A stretch of 64,000 nt of DNA from Liopterus haemorrhoidalis (Eukaryota > Arthropoda > Insecta > Coleoptera > Dytiscidae): assembly GCA_963971575.1 (NCBI GenBank), contig OZ020620.1, forward strand, positions 35,479,992 to 35,543,991. Reading direction: 5' to 3'. The position numbers and the translations under genes were made by a program. Positions 23,163-33,382 of the stretch are shown in pieces. The notes beneath the pieces were generated by a model. It ran no database searches, was not told where the DNA came from, and saw only the letters and a program-made list of their open reading frames with translations. Every line of letters starts with the position of its first letter. The stretch's first letter is position 1.

Positions 23163-24015
23163 TTAGGTCGTCAAGGATGAAATTTGTAGAAAAAAGGCAA
23201 AGTTGGTTGATAACTTACAAATATACGGAATTATTGTATTCATCAAAGTATGCATCCATATTGTCTATACACTTTTGCCATTTAACCGGCAGGTTGTTCA
23301 AGCCGGTGGTATAAAACCTGGCGGACGAGAGTCAATGAATTCGTGGAAGGCCAGTTTTACAGCTTTGTCGGAATTAAACTGTTTTCCTATTGAAAAATTG
23401 TCCAAATTGCGGAAGAAGTGGTAGTCAGTGGGGGCTAGGTCTGGTGAGTCTAGGTCTAAGTTCCAACTCCAATTTCCTGTAGTTTTGCCATAGTCATTTG
23501 TGCTGTATGTGGTCTAGCGTTATCATGCAATAATATAGGAGTTGATCTGTTGGCCAATCTAGGCTGTTTTTCTTTAAGTTTTTGCATCATTTCGTCCAGT
23601 TGGTTGCAGTATATTTCTGCTGTGATCGATGAGCCAGTTTTTTTTTTTTTTGTTTGTTTGTTTTTCAGTTTGGTTTTCATTTGGCGAAACAATTTGATAT
23701 TGTCTGCTGCGTAGTAACACTAGTGCCAAATACACTATTAATGTTTCGCGCGGTCTGCGATGCCGTAGTTCCCCGTAAAAACTCATACTTCATAATAGTG
23801 CGAATTTCCGACCATTCCATTTTCAATAAAATTAATTAAAAAAAAAAGTTTTTGATATTTTTTAGAGCATACAACGATTTCTTTAAACAGGCGAGATGTG
23901 TAACTTTCCAACAAAAAAACAAAAACAGAACGGTAAAATATTAAGCCAATTTCAAATAATAAGCTGTTAAAGTTGGCAATATTATTAACTACAAATTACA
24001 TCTTTGACGACCTGA
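23163..24015 (-). mobile_element. mariner-like element, internally deleted, TA-flanked
   Basis: TIRs of about 26 bp begin TTAGGTCGTCAAGGATG (left) and TCAGGTCGTCAAAGATG (right, read inward). TA flanks both sides (23161-23162, 24016-24017). Minus-strand coding remnants include an N-terminal start near 23820, then after a deletion QLDEMMQKLKEKQPRL, LLHDNARPHTAQMT (second catalytic Asp) and a C-terminal end near 23240. At 853 bp versus about 1.3 kb for intact mariners it is non-autonomous. Confidence 0.9.
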
Positions 24016-24017
24016 TA

Positions 24018-24628
24018 TTTTTGCTGGGTTTGTAGTTTTAGCAGGAGTAAACTTAAGACACAAAATTTTGACACAAATTAATTAACATCCTAAAATTCAT
24101 TAAATTTAAACTGGTGAAAAAGATTTTTCAGTGATGTTCATTATTGTTTTGTTCTTATTTTGGAGACTAGGTGCGAAACACTGTCGATCATTGTAGTACA
24201 TTAACCTCTCTGCAGGGTTCCCTAGCTCCAGAGGTTACGGTGTTAATTAACTAATTTATAACATCTTCACAGATTGCATCTCACACCACACACCTAAGGT
24301 ATGTTGATGGATTTTAAGAATATTGCGAATTGTAATGGATAACAGAGATAATTGATGGAAAAAGGAGGATACGAATTGTTATAATTAGAAGGAATTAGTG
24401 ATAGAATTCAAATAAAAATATAAGGTACAGTAATAATTGATAAAACAGTAATAATTGGTAAAATTGTATGAAAATTTACTTTACTGTATACGATTTATCC
24501 AGAAAACAACACATCTATCTATCTCCTATGTAGGGCCTTAGGAAAGTTTGGAGATACGGCTATATAAATAAACATGGCAAGTTTATTTTTGGGCTTCTTA
24601 AACGGTCCCGTTTTCCCGGGATCCCGTA
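24018..24628. other. Spacer, no gene recognised
   Basis: AT-rich. The last 35 bp (TCCCGTTTTCCCGGGATCCC) resemble sequence just right of 26040 and may be the left part of the hAT element split by the LINE insertion. Confidence 0.4.
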
Positions 24629-26030
24629 TTTTATTTTATTTTATTTTATTTTCGACTACTTCTGTCCAACAGATTTAACCAATAAATGGACAGGTACAAT
24701 TTAAGCAAACATATAAATGTGATAAACACAGCAATAATTAGTAGTATACAAAAAAATAAATATACAAATATATAAAAATAATATATAAACATATTATTAA
24801 TAGATTTAGGGATAATTGATATATGACTAATTCAAAAAAGATTTATAAGAGACTCATTTGGAATATAATGTGAGCACATACGGTTTATGGGAGATTTGAG
24901 AAATAAATTGGAATGAGCATGCGGAAGGTAGAAGAGAGATGGATATCTGGTACGGAGAAGAGGGGTATGAAAATTAATTTCTTGTAAAGAGATGGGATCG
25001 TCGATATTGCTAGAAATAAGTTTTTTTAAATAGTTTAGTGAATTTAAGTCTCGACGTTCACTTAAAGTTTTCATAGAAAATATTTGAATAAGGGTATTAT
25101 ATGGAAAGTCAAGTGGGGGATAGGAGCCCATGATTTTTTAATAGATGAATTTTTTCGATAGCCTTTTTCTGGAGCTCGTAAATAGGATTCCATATTATAG
25201 AACAGTACTGTAGTTTGGTTCGCACGAAAGAATAATAGAGTGTGAAGATTACAGTGATGTCAGAGAAGGTGCGAGAGTTGCGAATAATGAAGCCAAGCAT
25301 TTTAAGAGAAGAGGAGCAAATTTTATCTAAGTGAAGATTAAATGTTAGCGTTGAATCAAATGTTACACCCAGATCCAAGTGCTTTCAGACTGGAACAAAG
25401 ATTAATTGGATATAGAGTATAGAAAAATAATAGGCGTGGTTTTGCGAGTGTAGGAAATTATTTTACATTTGGAGAGGTTAAGATAAAGTTTATTTATGCT
25501 ACACCAGGTGCTTAAATTAGATAGATCTTTTTGAAGATTAGAGCAATCATTAATAGAAGATACAGAACAAAAAATCTTAAGATCATCAGCGAAGAGTAAA
25601 CGTTCGCTAGCTATGGCATCGTTGATGTCATTGATTAACATTAGAAACAGAAGCGGACCAAGATTTGAGCCCTGTGGCACGCCGGAAGTAACTGGAGAGG
25701 GAGGAGTATTGTGGCCAAGAAAAGTAACAAACAGAGAACGATTTAGAAGATATGATGTGAGCTATGATACAAGGGAAGGAGACAGACCAAAGCTGTGAAG
25801 TTTTTATATGATAATATTATGGTCAATAGTGTCAAAGGCTTTGGCAAAGTCTGTATATACAACGTCTACTTGACCTTTATTATCTAATACAGATGAAAAA
25901 TAATGCGCAAAAGAGCATAGATTGCTTGCTGTGGATCTACGTTGCATGAAACCATGCTGCGAAAAAGACAGACAGTTTTTATATTGAAATAAATGGTCTT
26001 GTAAATAATACTCTCAAATATTTTACTAAA
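24629..26030 (-). pseudogene. 5'-truncated non-LTR retrotransposon (RT to 3' end)
   Basis: On the minus strand the 3' end is marked by a (TAAAA)n tail at about 24629-24650. Upstream are NSLNYLKKLISSN (24.9 kb), YYSFVRTKLQYCSIIWNP (25.2 kb), LGVTFDSTLTFN, LLFADDLKIFC with intact FADD (25.59 kb), and MPQGSNLGPLLFLMLIND. Further upstream a YTDFAKAFD-like motif (around 25850) and QHGF...RST (around 25940) can be read. It is broken by stops and frameshifts and lacks endonuclease and ORF1. It appears to have inserted into the hAT element whose 3' part begins at 26037. Confidence 0.85.
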
Positions 26031-26036
26031 ATTTGA

Positions 26037-26825
26037 GTGAACAATACATCCCGTATGAAAACATACATCCCGTTATCCCGGGATTTCAACCCGGGAATCC
26101 CGCTTTTTTCGGAGAAGGAATATTTAGTAATTAGTGATGTGGTAACGGCGTTACAGCCAATAAAAATTGGTATTGAGAGACTTGGCCGACACGGCGCTAC
26201 ACTACTTGAAGCCGAGGGTGTATTTGTGTTTATTTTGGATGAGTTACGCAAAAACAATAATAGTTTTTCGTCTAAAATGCTGGAATCTCTCCAACAGAGA
26301 ATTGTTGAACGAAGGAATAATAATTTAGTTGGCTTACTAAAATACCTAACAAACTCATCAAATTATAACACTATATACGAATCGGAAGTAAATTCCATAT
26401 TACTACTGCCGTCTAAATCAGTATTGCAAGCTACAGCTAAAATATTATTTGCTAAACTTTTTGTTGCAAATGCGGATGCTAGGTTGCAAGATAGTGGTGG
26501 TGATGAGGCTAAAAATTCACTAATGGCAGAGCGAGAAATCACGTCTGAATTATCACTTCATCAGAAGTTGGATGTTGCTATTTCGAATGTGACACGAGTT
26601 GAGAATGCCGAAGGTTTTCTATATGACGTCAAAAACATCGCAAAATAAATTAATATCTATGAAACAACGGGAAAACGCACCAATAAATTATATGATGCAC
26701 TAATGACCATTCCACCGATATCAATTGAATCTGAAAGAGCCTTTTCTGCGGCAGGTCTTTTCGTCACAAAGATTCGGTCATCATTAGGTGATAGATTGAC
26801 AATTTTGTGTTTTGTACGTGAACAA
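26037..26825 (+). pseudogene. hAT transposase, C-terminal half
   Basis: A 203-residue frame (to 26648) includes VISDVVTALQPIKIGIERLG and QQRIVERRNNNLVGLLKYL, typical of BED-finger hAT transposases. After a stop at 26646-26648 and small damage, the hATC dimerisation motif follows (MTIPPISIESERAFSAAG, then IRSSLGDRL). The first ~25 codons are GC-rich CCCGGGAT palindromic sequence and are unlikely to be genuine protein. The N-terminal zinc finger and first catalytic residues are missing. Confidence 0.85.
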
Positions 26826-26912
26826 AAATTTCAAACTTTACGATAGAAGCGTCAGTTGCCAGATGGCAACACAGTTTAGCGCAATCCCGAAACATAAGAG
26901 GCAACCCTTCTA
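26826..26912. repeat. mariner-type end fragment next to the Awh LIM1 exon
   Basis: Matches 13930-14012 (CAGTTGCCAGATGGCA, AATCCCGAAA, ATAAGAGGCAAC). It ends 54 bp before the first base of the LIM1 exon, so old transposon DNA reaches almost into the splice-acceptor region. Confidence 0.65.
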
Positions 26913-26966
26913 CTAGAGACCAGTGGAGCTTATTATAATTATAATTATTTTTTATTTTTTTTGCAG

Positions 26967-27148
26967 ACGGAACATCGGATTTGTTCAGCTTGTGGTGAAC
27001 CAATTGGTGACAAATTTCTTCTGGAAGTATCTGGAAGAAGTTGGCACGCTAGATGTCTTCGTTGCTGTGTTTGCCAACTTCAGTTAGATCGTCAACCGTC
27101 CTGCTTCATCAGAGACAGAGCTGTGTACTGCAAACAGGACTATGCCAA
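26967..27148 (+). CDS. Awh: Arrowhead LIM-homeobox gene, LIM1 exon
   Basis: This 182-bp exon encodes the first LIM zinc-binding domain. With the exon's first codon as residue 1, ligands are Cys6, Cys9, His27, Cys30 for the first finger and Cys33, Cys36, Cys55, Asp58 for the second, with the canonical 2-17-2-2-2-18-2 spacing. Conserved pieces include SACGEPIGDKFLLEV and SCFIRDRAVYCKQDY. The acceptor is a T-rich tract plus GCAG (26963-26966). The donor GTAAGT begins at 27149 and leaves phase 2. The final codon is completed by the LIM2 exon to give Lys, as in the fly protein's DYSKNFGAKC region. LIM domains bind protein partners such as the Chip/LDB cofactor; the fly protein acts in the nucleus in imaginal and neural precursors. 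The exon with the initiator Met was not found. Assignment to Awh over other LIM-HD classes rests on both LIMs, the homeodomain and the tail. Confidence 0.95.
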
Positions 27149-27544
27149 GTAAGTAGTAAGTAACATGAGTAGTAAGTTTAACTTTGATACCATAAATTCT
27201 TAAATTTGATATTGATACCCGTTCACTGCAATTGTTTTTGAATATCATTTGTTTCGGCTTATACAAAGAATATTAGTGACAGTGAACAATGTTTGACAAG
27301 AATTGTTGCGACGTTCTTGGTGACTATGCACATTCTCCTAGACCTCCATGAAGCCGCGGTACTGACAGAGGTCTCAACCACAGGGTCATGTGTGAGACCC
27401 AACGAAGATGACCATTGTCTTATTAGACAGGACGATATTGATACCAAAAAATATGATGCAATAGTTTTTAAATAAAAATGTTCTGTTGAAATCTCAAATT
27501 ATTTGAATAGATTCAAGTTTTAGTTAAATTTAATGTACAAGATA

Positions 27545-27720
27545 CAGTAATACCCCGCTACTCGACGTTAATTCATTCTGAAAAAGCGTCGAATAGCGAT
27601 TTCGTCGAGTGGCGAGTCGAATTTCCTCATAAGAAATAAAGGGAATCATATACATATAAGGAAATACATATATGTATAATTTTTTAATCAATTTCGTCAA
27701 AAATAGGTGGACAAAGTTTG
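27545..27720 (+). mobile_element. Possible pogo/Tigger-like end remnant
   Basis: TA then CAGTAATACCCCGCTACTCG, followed by internally repetitive CGTCGAATAGCG / CGTCGAGTGGCG motifs, is the style of pogo/Tigger termini. No partner end or transposase is present, so the call is weak. Confidence 0.35.
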
Positions 27721-27747
27721 GTTATTGAAAAAACTCCTTATATATTC

Positions 27748-28458
27748 TTAATATTTTACCGTTCTGTTTTTTTTTTTTTTTTATAAATATACACATCTCG
27801 CCTGTATAAAGAAATCATTGTATGCTGTAAAAAATATCAAAAACTTTTTTAAAAAATTAATTTTGTTGAAAATGGAACGGTCGGAAATTTGCACTATTAT
27901 GAAGTATGAGTTCTTACGTGGAACTACGGTATCACAGATCGCGCGAAACATTAATAGTGTATTTAACTCTAGTGTGACTACGCAGCAGACAATATAAAAT
28001 TGGTTCGCCAAATTTCGTACAGGTAAATTAAAAACAAAAAAAAAAAAAAAAAAAAACTAGCTCATCGATCACAGCAGAAATATACTGCAACCAACTGGAC
28101 GAAATGATGCAAAAACTTAAAGAAAAACAGCCTAGATTGGTCAACAGATCGACTCCTAACTTATTGCATGATAACGTTAGGCCACACACTGCACAAATGA
28201 CTGTGGCAAAACTACAGGAATTGGAGTTGGAACTTCTTCATCATCCTCCATACTCACCATACCTTGCCCCCACTACCACTTCTTCCGCAATTTGGACAAC
28301 TTTTTAATAGGAAAACAGTTTAATTCCGACAATGCTGTAAAACTGGCCTTCCAGGAATTCATTGACTCTCGTCCGCCTGGGTTATATACTACTGGCCTGA
28401 ACAACCTGCCACTTAAATGGCAAAAGTTTATAGACAATATGGGTGCATACTTTGATAA
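27748..28458 (+). pseudogene. mariner-like element, same family as 23163-24015
   Basis: From CTTAATATTTTACCGTTCTG onward this is the plus-strand relative of the element at 23163-24015. It shows MERSEICTIMKYEFLRGTTV, a stop in place of the Trp codon of the NWFAKFRTG motif (27997), an internal deletion with an A-tract, QLDEMMQKLKEKQPRL, and LLHDNVRPHTAQMT. It runs to YMGAYF-like sequence at 28455, then is interrupted. Its right TIR (TTGACGACCTAATA) appears at 29184-29195. The left TIR is lost. Confidence 0.8.
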
Positions 28459-28925
28459 TAATAATAATAATAATAATAATTTATTTTCAAATAAAAATAA
28501 ATTACACAGTTTACATGAGAACATACAAATTGTTACACCATTATGAGCAAAGCTCAGTGCATGGCGGTATCTTAATACATAATTTGTTCTTGTGTACGCT
28601 TGTGCCGGTCTAAAGGTGTGCTCATTTATATTAGAACGTAATACTATGAACACACAGATGTAAATACAGGTACATGTATATAAATTTAAAGAAATAAAAT
28701 AAATATATAAATAAATAGATAAAATTAATAACAATAATAATTTTAGATATAAAGTTTACAAAATAGTACAGGCAAAGGTTATGAAGATTTACTAAATATG
28801 TTGAGAATTTCTGACTTACTAAGTGAGATAATCCATTTCTTAATAATTTTTTTACAATTTTTAGGATGTATGTTGATATTGTTAACAATACAATATTTTC
28901 TTAAATGATTGTAGATTTTGGAGGT
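28459..28925 (-). pseudogene. LINE 3' end inserted in the mariner
   Basis: A (TAA)n tract at 28459-28480 followed by TTATTTTCAAATAAAAATAA reads, on the minus strand, as a LINE 3' UTR with an ATT tail. Just upstream the minus frame gives RPAQAYTRTNYVLRYRHALS and FAHNGVTICMF, a C-terminal signature of insect LINEs. No RT domain is retained. Confidence 0.6.
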
Positions 28926-29183
28926 ACTACTACAAAGTACTAATTATTTTGTCAAAATTCTAGTTATATTTTTACAAATGTTGTTTTTATTTTTAAGAGC
29001 GTAAATAAAAAAACTAACCAGTCTTATTATATGTTTAACAGACGATAAATTATTTTAAAAATATCGTTCATTTTGCCGTGATTACTACAAAGTAAAATTT
29101 GTCCTACACACGCAGCATACCACCTTCACTTATTATATACCTGCGAAACCCTGAAATGTGTGAATATTCACACTTCACATCAA
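28926..29183 (+). repeat. Family B repeat, 3' end fragment
   Basis: Identical in layout to the end of 48863-49820: AATATCGTTCATTTTGCCG, AGCATACCACCTTCACTTA, then ACCCTGAAATGTGTG and the palindrome GTGTGAATATTCACAC. It abuts the mariner right TIR. Confidence 0.8.
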
Positions 29184-29195
29184 TTGACGACCTAA

Positions 29196-29944
29196 TATTT
29201 TAATAAATTGCCCTACGCCACTGTATACCTGGAAACTATTGTCCGCAATTTTGAAAGATCATATCGGTCTTTCCAAATAGCCTGCGATACTCCTTCCTTT
29301 AGTCTTTTTATTCAATGATCTCCATAAATCGAAAATAATCGTCTGCAAACTCTAGATCTTCAAGTTGTTGCTATGGATTATCTGTATTAACTCTGACTTG
29401 AGTGACTGAATTTTTTGTTGTCATTTAGTTAAGAACAAACCCTTTCTAATAACATGAGTAATAAAAATACCATATGCGCAAGTCTTTTATTCGAGATGAC
29501 TTTAGGAGTTCCATTGGTAGAAGCAGCTGTTCAAAGAGCACAAAACCACCTCTCCACATACAATATGAATCTAACATGAGAAAGATATTTGGTATGTTGG
29601 ATGATCCGTTCAGATGTCACTGCTTATGACAAATGAAAACATAAAAGTGCTCGGTCATCACTAGCACTAGAATGATCCGTTTGCGTATGCACTGCAGGTT
29701 TTGTGGCGGTTTTTGTGGTAATGTCACGAATCAAATGTCAATGAAAATATGTGGGAGATTCATGGATTGTTATTATTTAATCTGACAGTTATAAATTGCT
29801 ATTAAATTTACTTCAAAACACTGCATTTTTATTTACGATACACGATTAACTATTTTACAAAACTGTCATGTGGGTATTTTACTCTTTCACACCCTTCTCC
29901 GTGCTCTTTTAACTGTCAGGCCTTCGCAGGTGTCCCCTATAGTA
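29196..29944. other. Intronic spacer, no gene recognised
   Basis: Less AT-biased than its surroundings in places, but I see no conserved ORF or terminal repeats. It would be a reasonable place to look for conserved non-coding Awh regulatory sequence. Confidence 0.4.
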
Positions 29945-31828
29945 TAGTCTATTTCACGATAAGGTGAAGTGACTATCTACTTATGGTCCTAAACACAGTG
30001 GGTGGTAATTACAAATAACACTAATCCCTTGTTTGCACCCATAAACTAATCAGTGATGTATCAGGTATAAATTGCACATGTTTTAAATATCTTTTCACTT
30101 CGCTTTGAATTTTCTATCAGATAACTTGTGATTTGTGTTAAATAGTTCAGTACGTGTTAGAAAAATGTGGCGTCCTTAGAACGAACAATTATCTTCTGTG
30201 CAAGCAAATGAAGCAGATGACTATGTGACCATGATAGAAGATGATGATATAGTGCAAGATACAATAAAAAAAAATCGGGAAAAAACTTGTATATATTTAC
30301 CTGTAGAAGCTAAAGAAATTGTGGCCAATGTGTATTTATATTTAAGGAACCGCAAAAACAAACAAGCGGCATTAGAAGAGACAAGCAAGGCAACGAAAGT
30401 AGCGATGACAACAGTATGGAATATTGTAAATAAATACATTGATAGGAGAAGAAAACGAAAGGATTCAGGCATATCAAAATGTTTAGATGGTTTCCAGAAA
30501 GATGTAATACGGCAAAAAATTTACCAAATGTACACCGAACAAAATGTGCTAACATTGGGCATATTGCTCAAAAGATTAATGCAAGACCAGTGTGAAATTA
30601 ATTGTTCAAAGGTGACCTTATGGCGTGCCCTTAAAAGTATATGGTTTCAATTTAAAACTTTAAATAAAAAGCAGTTCCTTATGTAGTCAGAGCGATTAAA
30701 ACTTTTGAGACAAAATTATTTAAAACACATTAAAAAATACAGAGAAGATAAAAGGTCAATAATTTATTTAGATGAAACTTGGTACGACACACATGAAACA
30801 AACTCAAAAGGTTGGGTGGATACGTCAAATAAATGTCAAACAAGAGCACCGTCTAATAAAGGTAAACGTATTACGATACTTCATGCAGGTTCTCAAACTG
30901 GATGGATACCGAATGCACTCTTGCTTTCTGCGAAAAATATCAAAGATTCTAGACTCGACTACCATGACGATACCACGGCGGAAATGTTCAAAAACTGGTT
31001 CGAAAATAAATAAATTACCGAATATACCGGCTAACAGTGTTATTGTTATGGACAATGCAAGTTACCATAGTCGGCAACTAAATAAAGTACAGAATAGTGC
31101 AAACAGTAAGAAGGAAATCCAAGACTTTTTATATAAAAATGATATTTACTTTGAAGAAAGTTATAAAAAAAAATTGTTTAATTAAATTATTAAAAAGTTA
31201 TAGTTTTTCTAAAGAATATGTTTGCGATAATATTGCTCAATGCAAAGGACACAGAGTTTTACGACTACCTCCGTATTATTGTATATTCAATTCTATTGAA
31301 CAAATGTGAAGTCAATTAAAGGCGAGAATAAAACGGAATAATGTTTCGCCCACTTTAAACGGCACTGTGATAGAACTTATAAAAAAAGAAGTGGAAAATA
31401 TCCCTGTAGATAGTTGGAAAAATTGTGTAAATCATGTTATTAAAACTGAGGACAGTTATATTCAAATAGAACGTACTATAATCATTAATTTAGAGACGGA
31501 TTCAGAAAATGATTTGGACTTGTAAGATTTTTTTTTTTTATCTTAAACATTATTTAATTTAAAATTTATTTTATTGTAATGTTTTAAATTTAATTATAAG
31601 TTTTATAAATTAATTGTATTTATAATAAAAATAAAGTTTATTTTGATGATATCTTATGTTTATTTCTTGTTACAATTGTGCCATTACATGGTGTAATGTA
31701 ATTTATACCTGAGAGATCTCTGGCTAGTTTATGGGTACAAACAAGGGATTAGTGTAATTTGTAATTACCACCCACTATGTTTAGGACCATAAGTAGATAG
31801 TCACTTCAACTTATCGTGAAATAGACTA
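29945..31828 (+). mobile_element. Tc1/mariner-superfamily element with long TIRs
   Basis: The ends start TAGTCTATTTCACGATAAG and are inverted copies for about 130 bp, with an unusually long near-identical stretch (GTGACTATCTACTTATGGTC). TA flanks both ends (29943-29944, 31829-31830). The element is 1884 bp and carries one decayed transposase gene. Confidence 0.9.
30165..31525 (+). pseudogene. IS630/Tc1-type DDE transposase, decayed
   Basis: From an ATG at 30165 the frame has a stop four codons in (30177). It then gives a helix-turn-helix-like region (QAALEETSKATKVAMTTVWN), the first catalytic block IIYLDETWYDTH, the second VIVMDNASYHSR, and the third LPPYYCIFNSIEQM with the glutamate present. 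A TAG near 30685, frameshifts near 31010 and 31185, and a TGA in place of Trp after EQM (31307) inactivate it. The stretch between the second Asp and the Glu is about 70 residues, longer than the 34 of classic mariner/Tc1. The C-terminus ends in an acidic DSENDLDL tail. Confidence 0.85.
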
Positions 31829-31965
31829 TACCTGGTAGATCAATACTCTTCTACACTGGAATACTCTTTTCGCCAAAAAGTCTGCTGTAGCATAATTGTG
31901 TTACATTAATACTTAGTAAACAATAATGACAGAATAAAAAGAATAGATCGTAGTGTTGTTTATAC

Positions 31966-32290
31966 TAGTGTTTCTCAACCAAAAACGCACCGCGGACCAG
32001 TATAATATATAATTTTCTAACGCGGACCACTAATAATAATTGTTGGTCCATTTTTTTCAAAAAAACAAATATACTTAATGTGCTACTAAATACATTTATT
32101 TTATTTGTAGAAAATCATAGAAAATTTACAGAAAATAAACAAAATATATATTATTTATAAAAAAAATGTGCATACAAAATTTAAAAAAACTGCAAAAAAC
32201 ACATATAAAATCTTTCGCGGACCACTAAAATTTTTCTGGAGACCACTGGTTGTCCGCGGACCACCTGTTGAGAAACATATGGTCCGCGGG
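31966..32290. mobile_element. hAT-type MITE of the CGCGGACCA family
   Basis: Left GTGTTTCTCAACCAAAAAC and right GTTGAGAAACAT are inverted, with CCGCGGACCA-type motifs at both ends. It is closely related to 4044-4253. I could not establish a clean TSD, and the terminal CA of the left end appears mutated. Confidence 0.7.
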
Positions 32291-32329
32291 TTTATACGAC
32301 GTATACCTTTTAAGTTTTTACAAAAACTA

Positions 32330-32770
32330 AGAAAGAATAATTATTTTTTTTTTTTTGGAACAAACTTTTATTGCTTTTCAAAATATTCGCCTTTAAGATT
32401 TGTACACTTTTGCATGCGTTCGACCCAATCCTCGAAACATTTTTTCCATTCTGATGTTGGTATCTCAAAAACATGGTTTTCGAAGGCTTCAACAGCTTCT
32501 TGAGGTGATGAAAATCGTTGTGCACGCATATTTTGTTTGACATTGGGAACAAGAAAAAGTCGCTAGAGGATAAATCAGGTGAATAGCGGAAATGAGACAT
32601 TAATTCGATGTTTTTCTCTTTCAAATAATCAATTGTTTGACGTGCTGTGTGGGAGCTGGTATTGTCATGATGAAGAATGATTGGACGTTTGTGGTTGTTT
32701 TTTCTGATTTTGTCTATGACTTCTGGTAAACAAATTGTTGTATACCATTCATATTAACTGTTTTTCTATA
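32330..32770 (-). pseudogene. mariner transposase, C-terminal part (split by nested insertion)
   Basis: On the minus strand this encodes the end of a mariner transposase: TIPAPTQHVKQLII-like sequence, then KEKNIELMSHFRYSPDLSSS DFFLFP (the conserved mariner third-catalytic region with Asp), and RIGSNACKSV near the end. A poly-T/A stretch marks the 3' side at about 32345. The N-terminal two thirds lie at 38666-39303, beyond the inserted hAT MITE. Confidence 0.85.
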
Positions 32771-33382
32771 CTCTAAAGCAGTGGTTCCCAACGAGGGGGT
32801 GCCGGAAAGCATTTTGAGGGGTGCGAGACGATTTATAGAAATTTATAAAATTTTTATAAAAAATCTAGTTTAAAATTTTAAATAGTCTACATAAATAATA
32901 ATAAAAAATTATTTTTCAATAAGTATATTTTCTTTCTAATTTTATTAAGGCTAAGAACCGCTGCATGCTACATCAATTAATTTGATTAATTTTAAAGAAA
33001 TATTCGAACGAGCCCTGGCTAAAAAAGTGATATACCACGTGAATTTTGTGTCCTACAACCTTCAAGGTAATATATCTATAAATTAAAATTATTAATTATA
33101 TAACTTACCACAGGTGTACCAATAACACTTCATAAACCCTATCCATCATTTATTTTTTTTCAAATCACTCGCTAAATTTATTAAATCACCCATTCAGATT
33201 CACTTTACACCATTCCTTTTGTAAAGGCATTGTATGTGTGGGTGGTACAACCAACGACATCTAACACCGAGTAACCGAACTCCGACCTGCAGGTCTGAGT
33301 GCATTCGGTCGGATTAACTGAAGATTAAAAATGCCGAACTTGTCTATAACAGAACAGGCGCCAGTTTAAATTTAACAAAATA

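Noticed and set aside
28273..28734. 153-residue minus-strand ORF as a single gene
   Set aside because: It runs through an antisense mariner end, an ATT microsatellite and a LINE tail, so it is a chimera of repeats.
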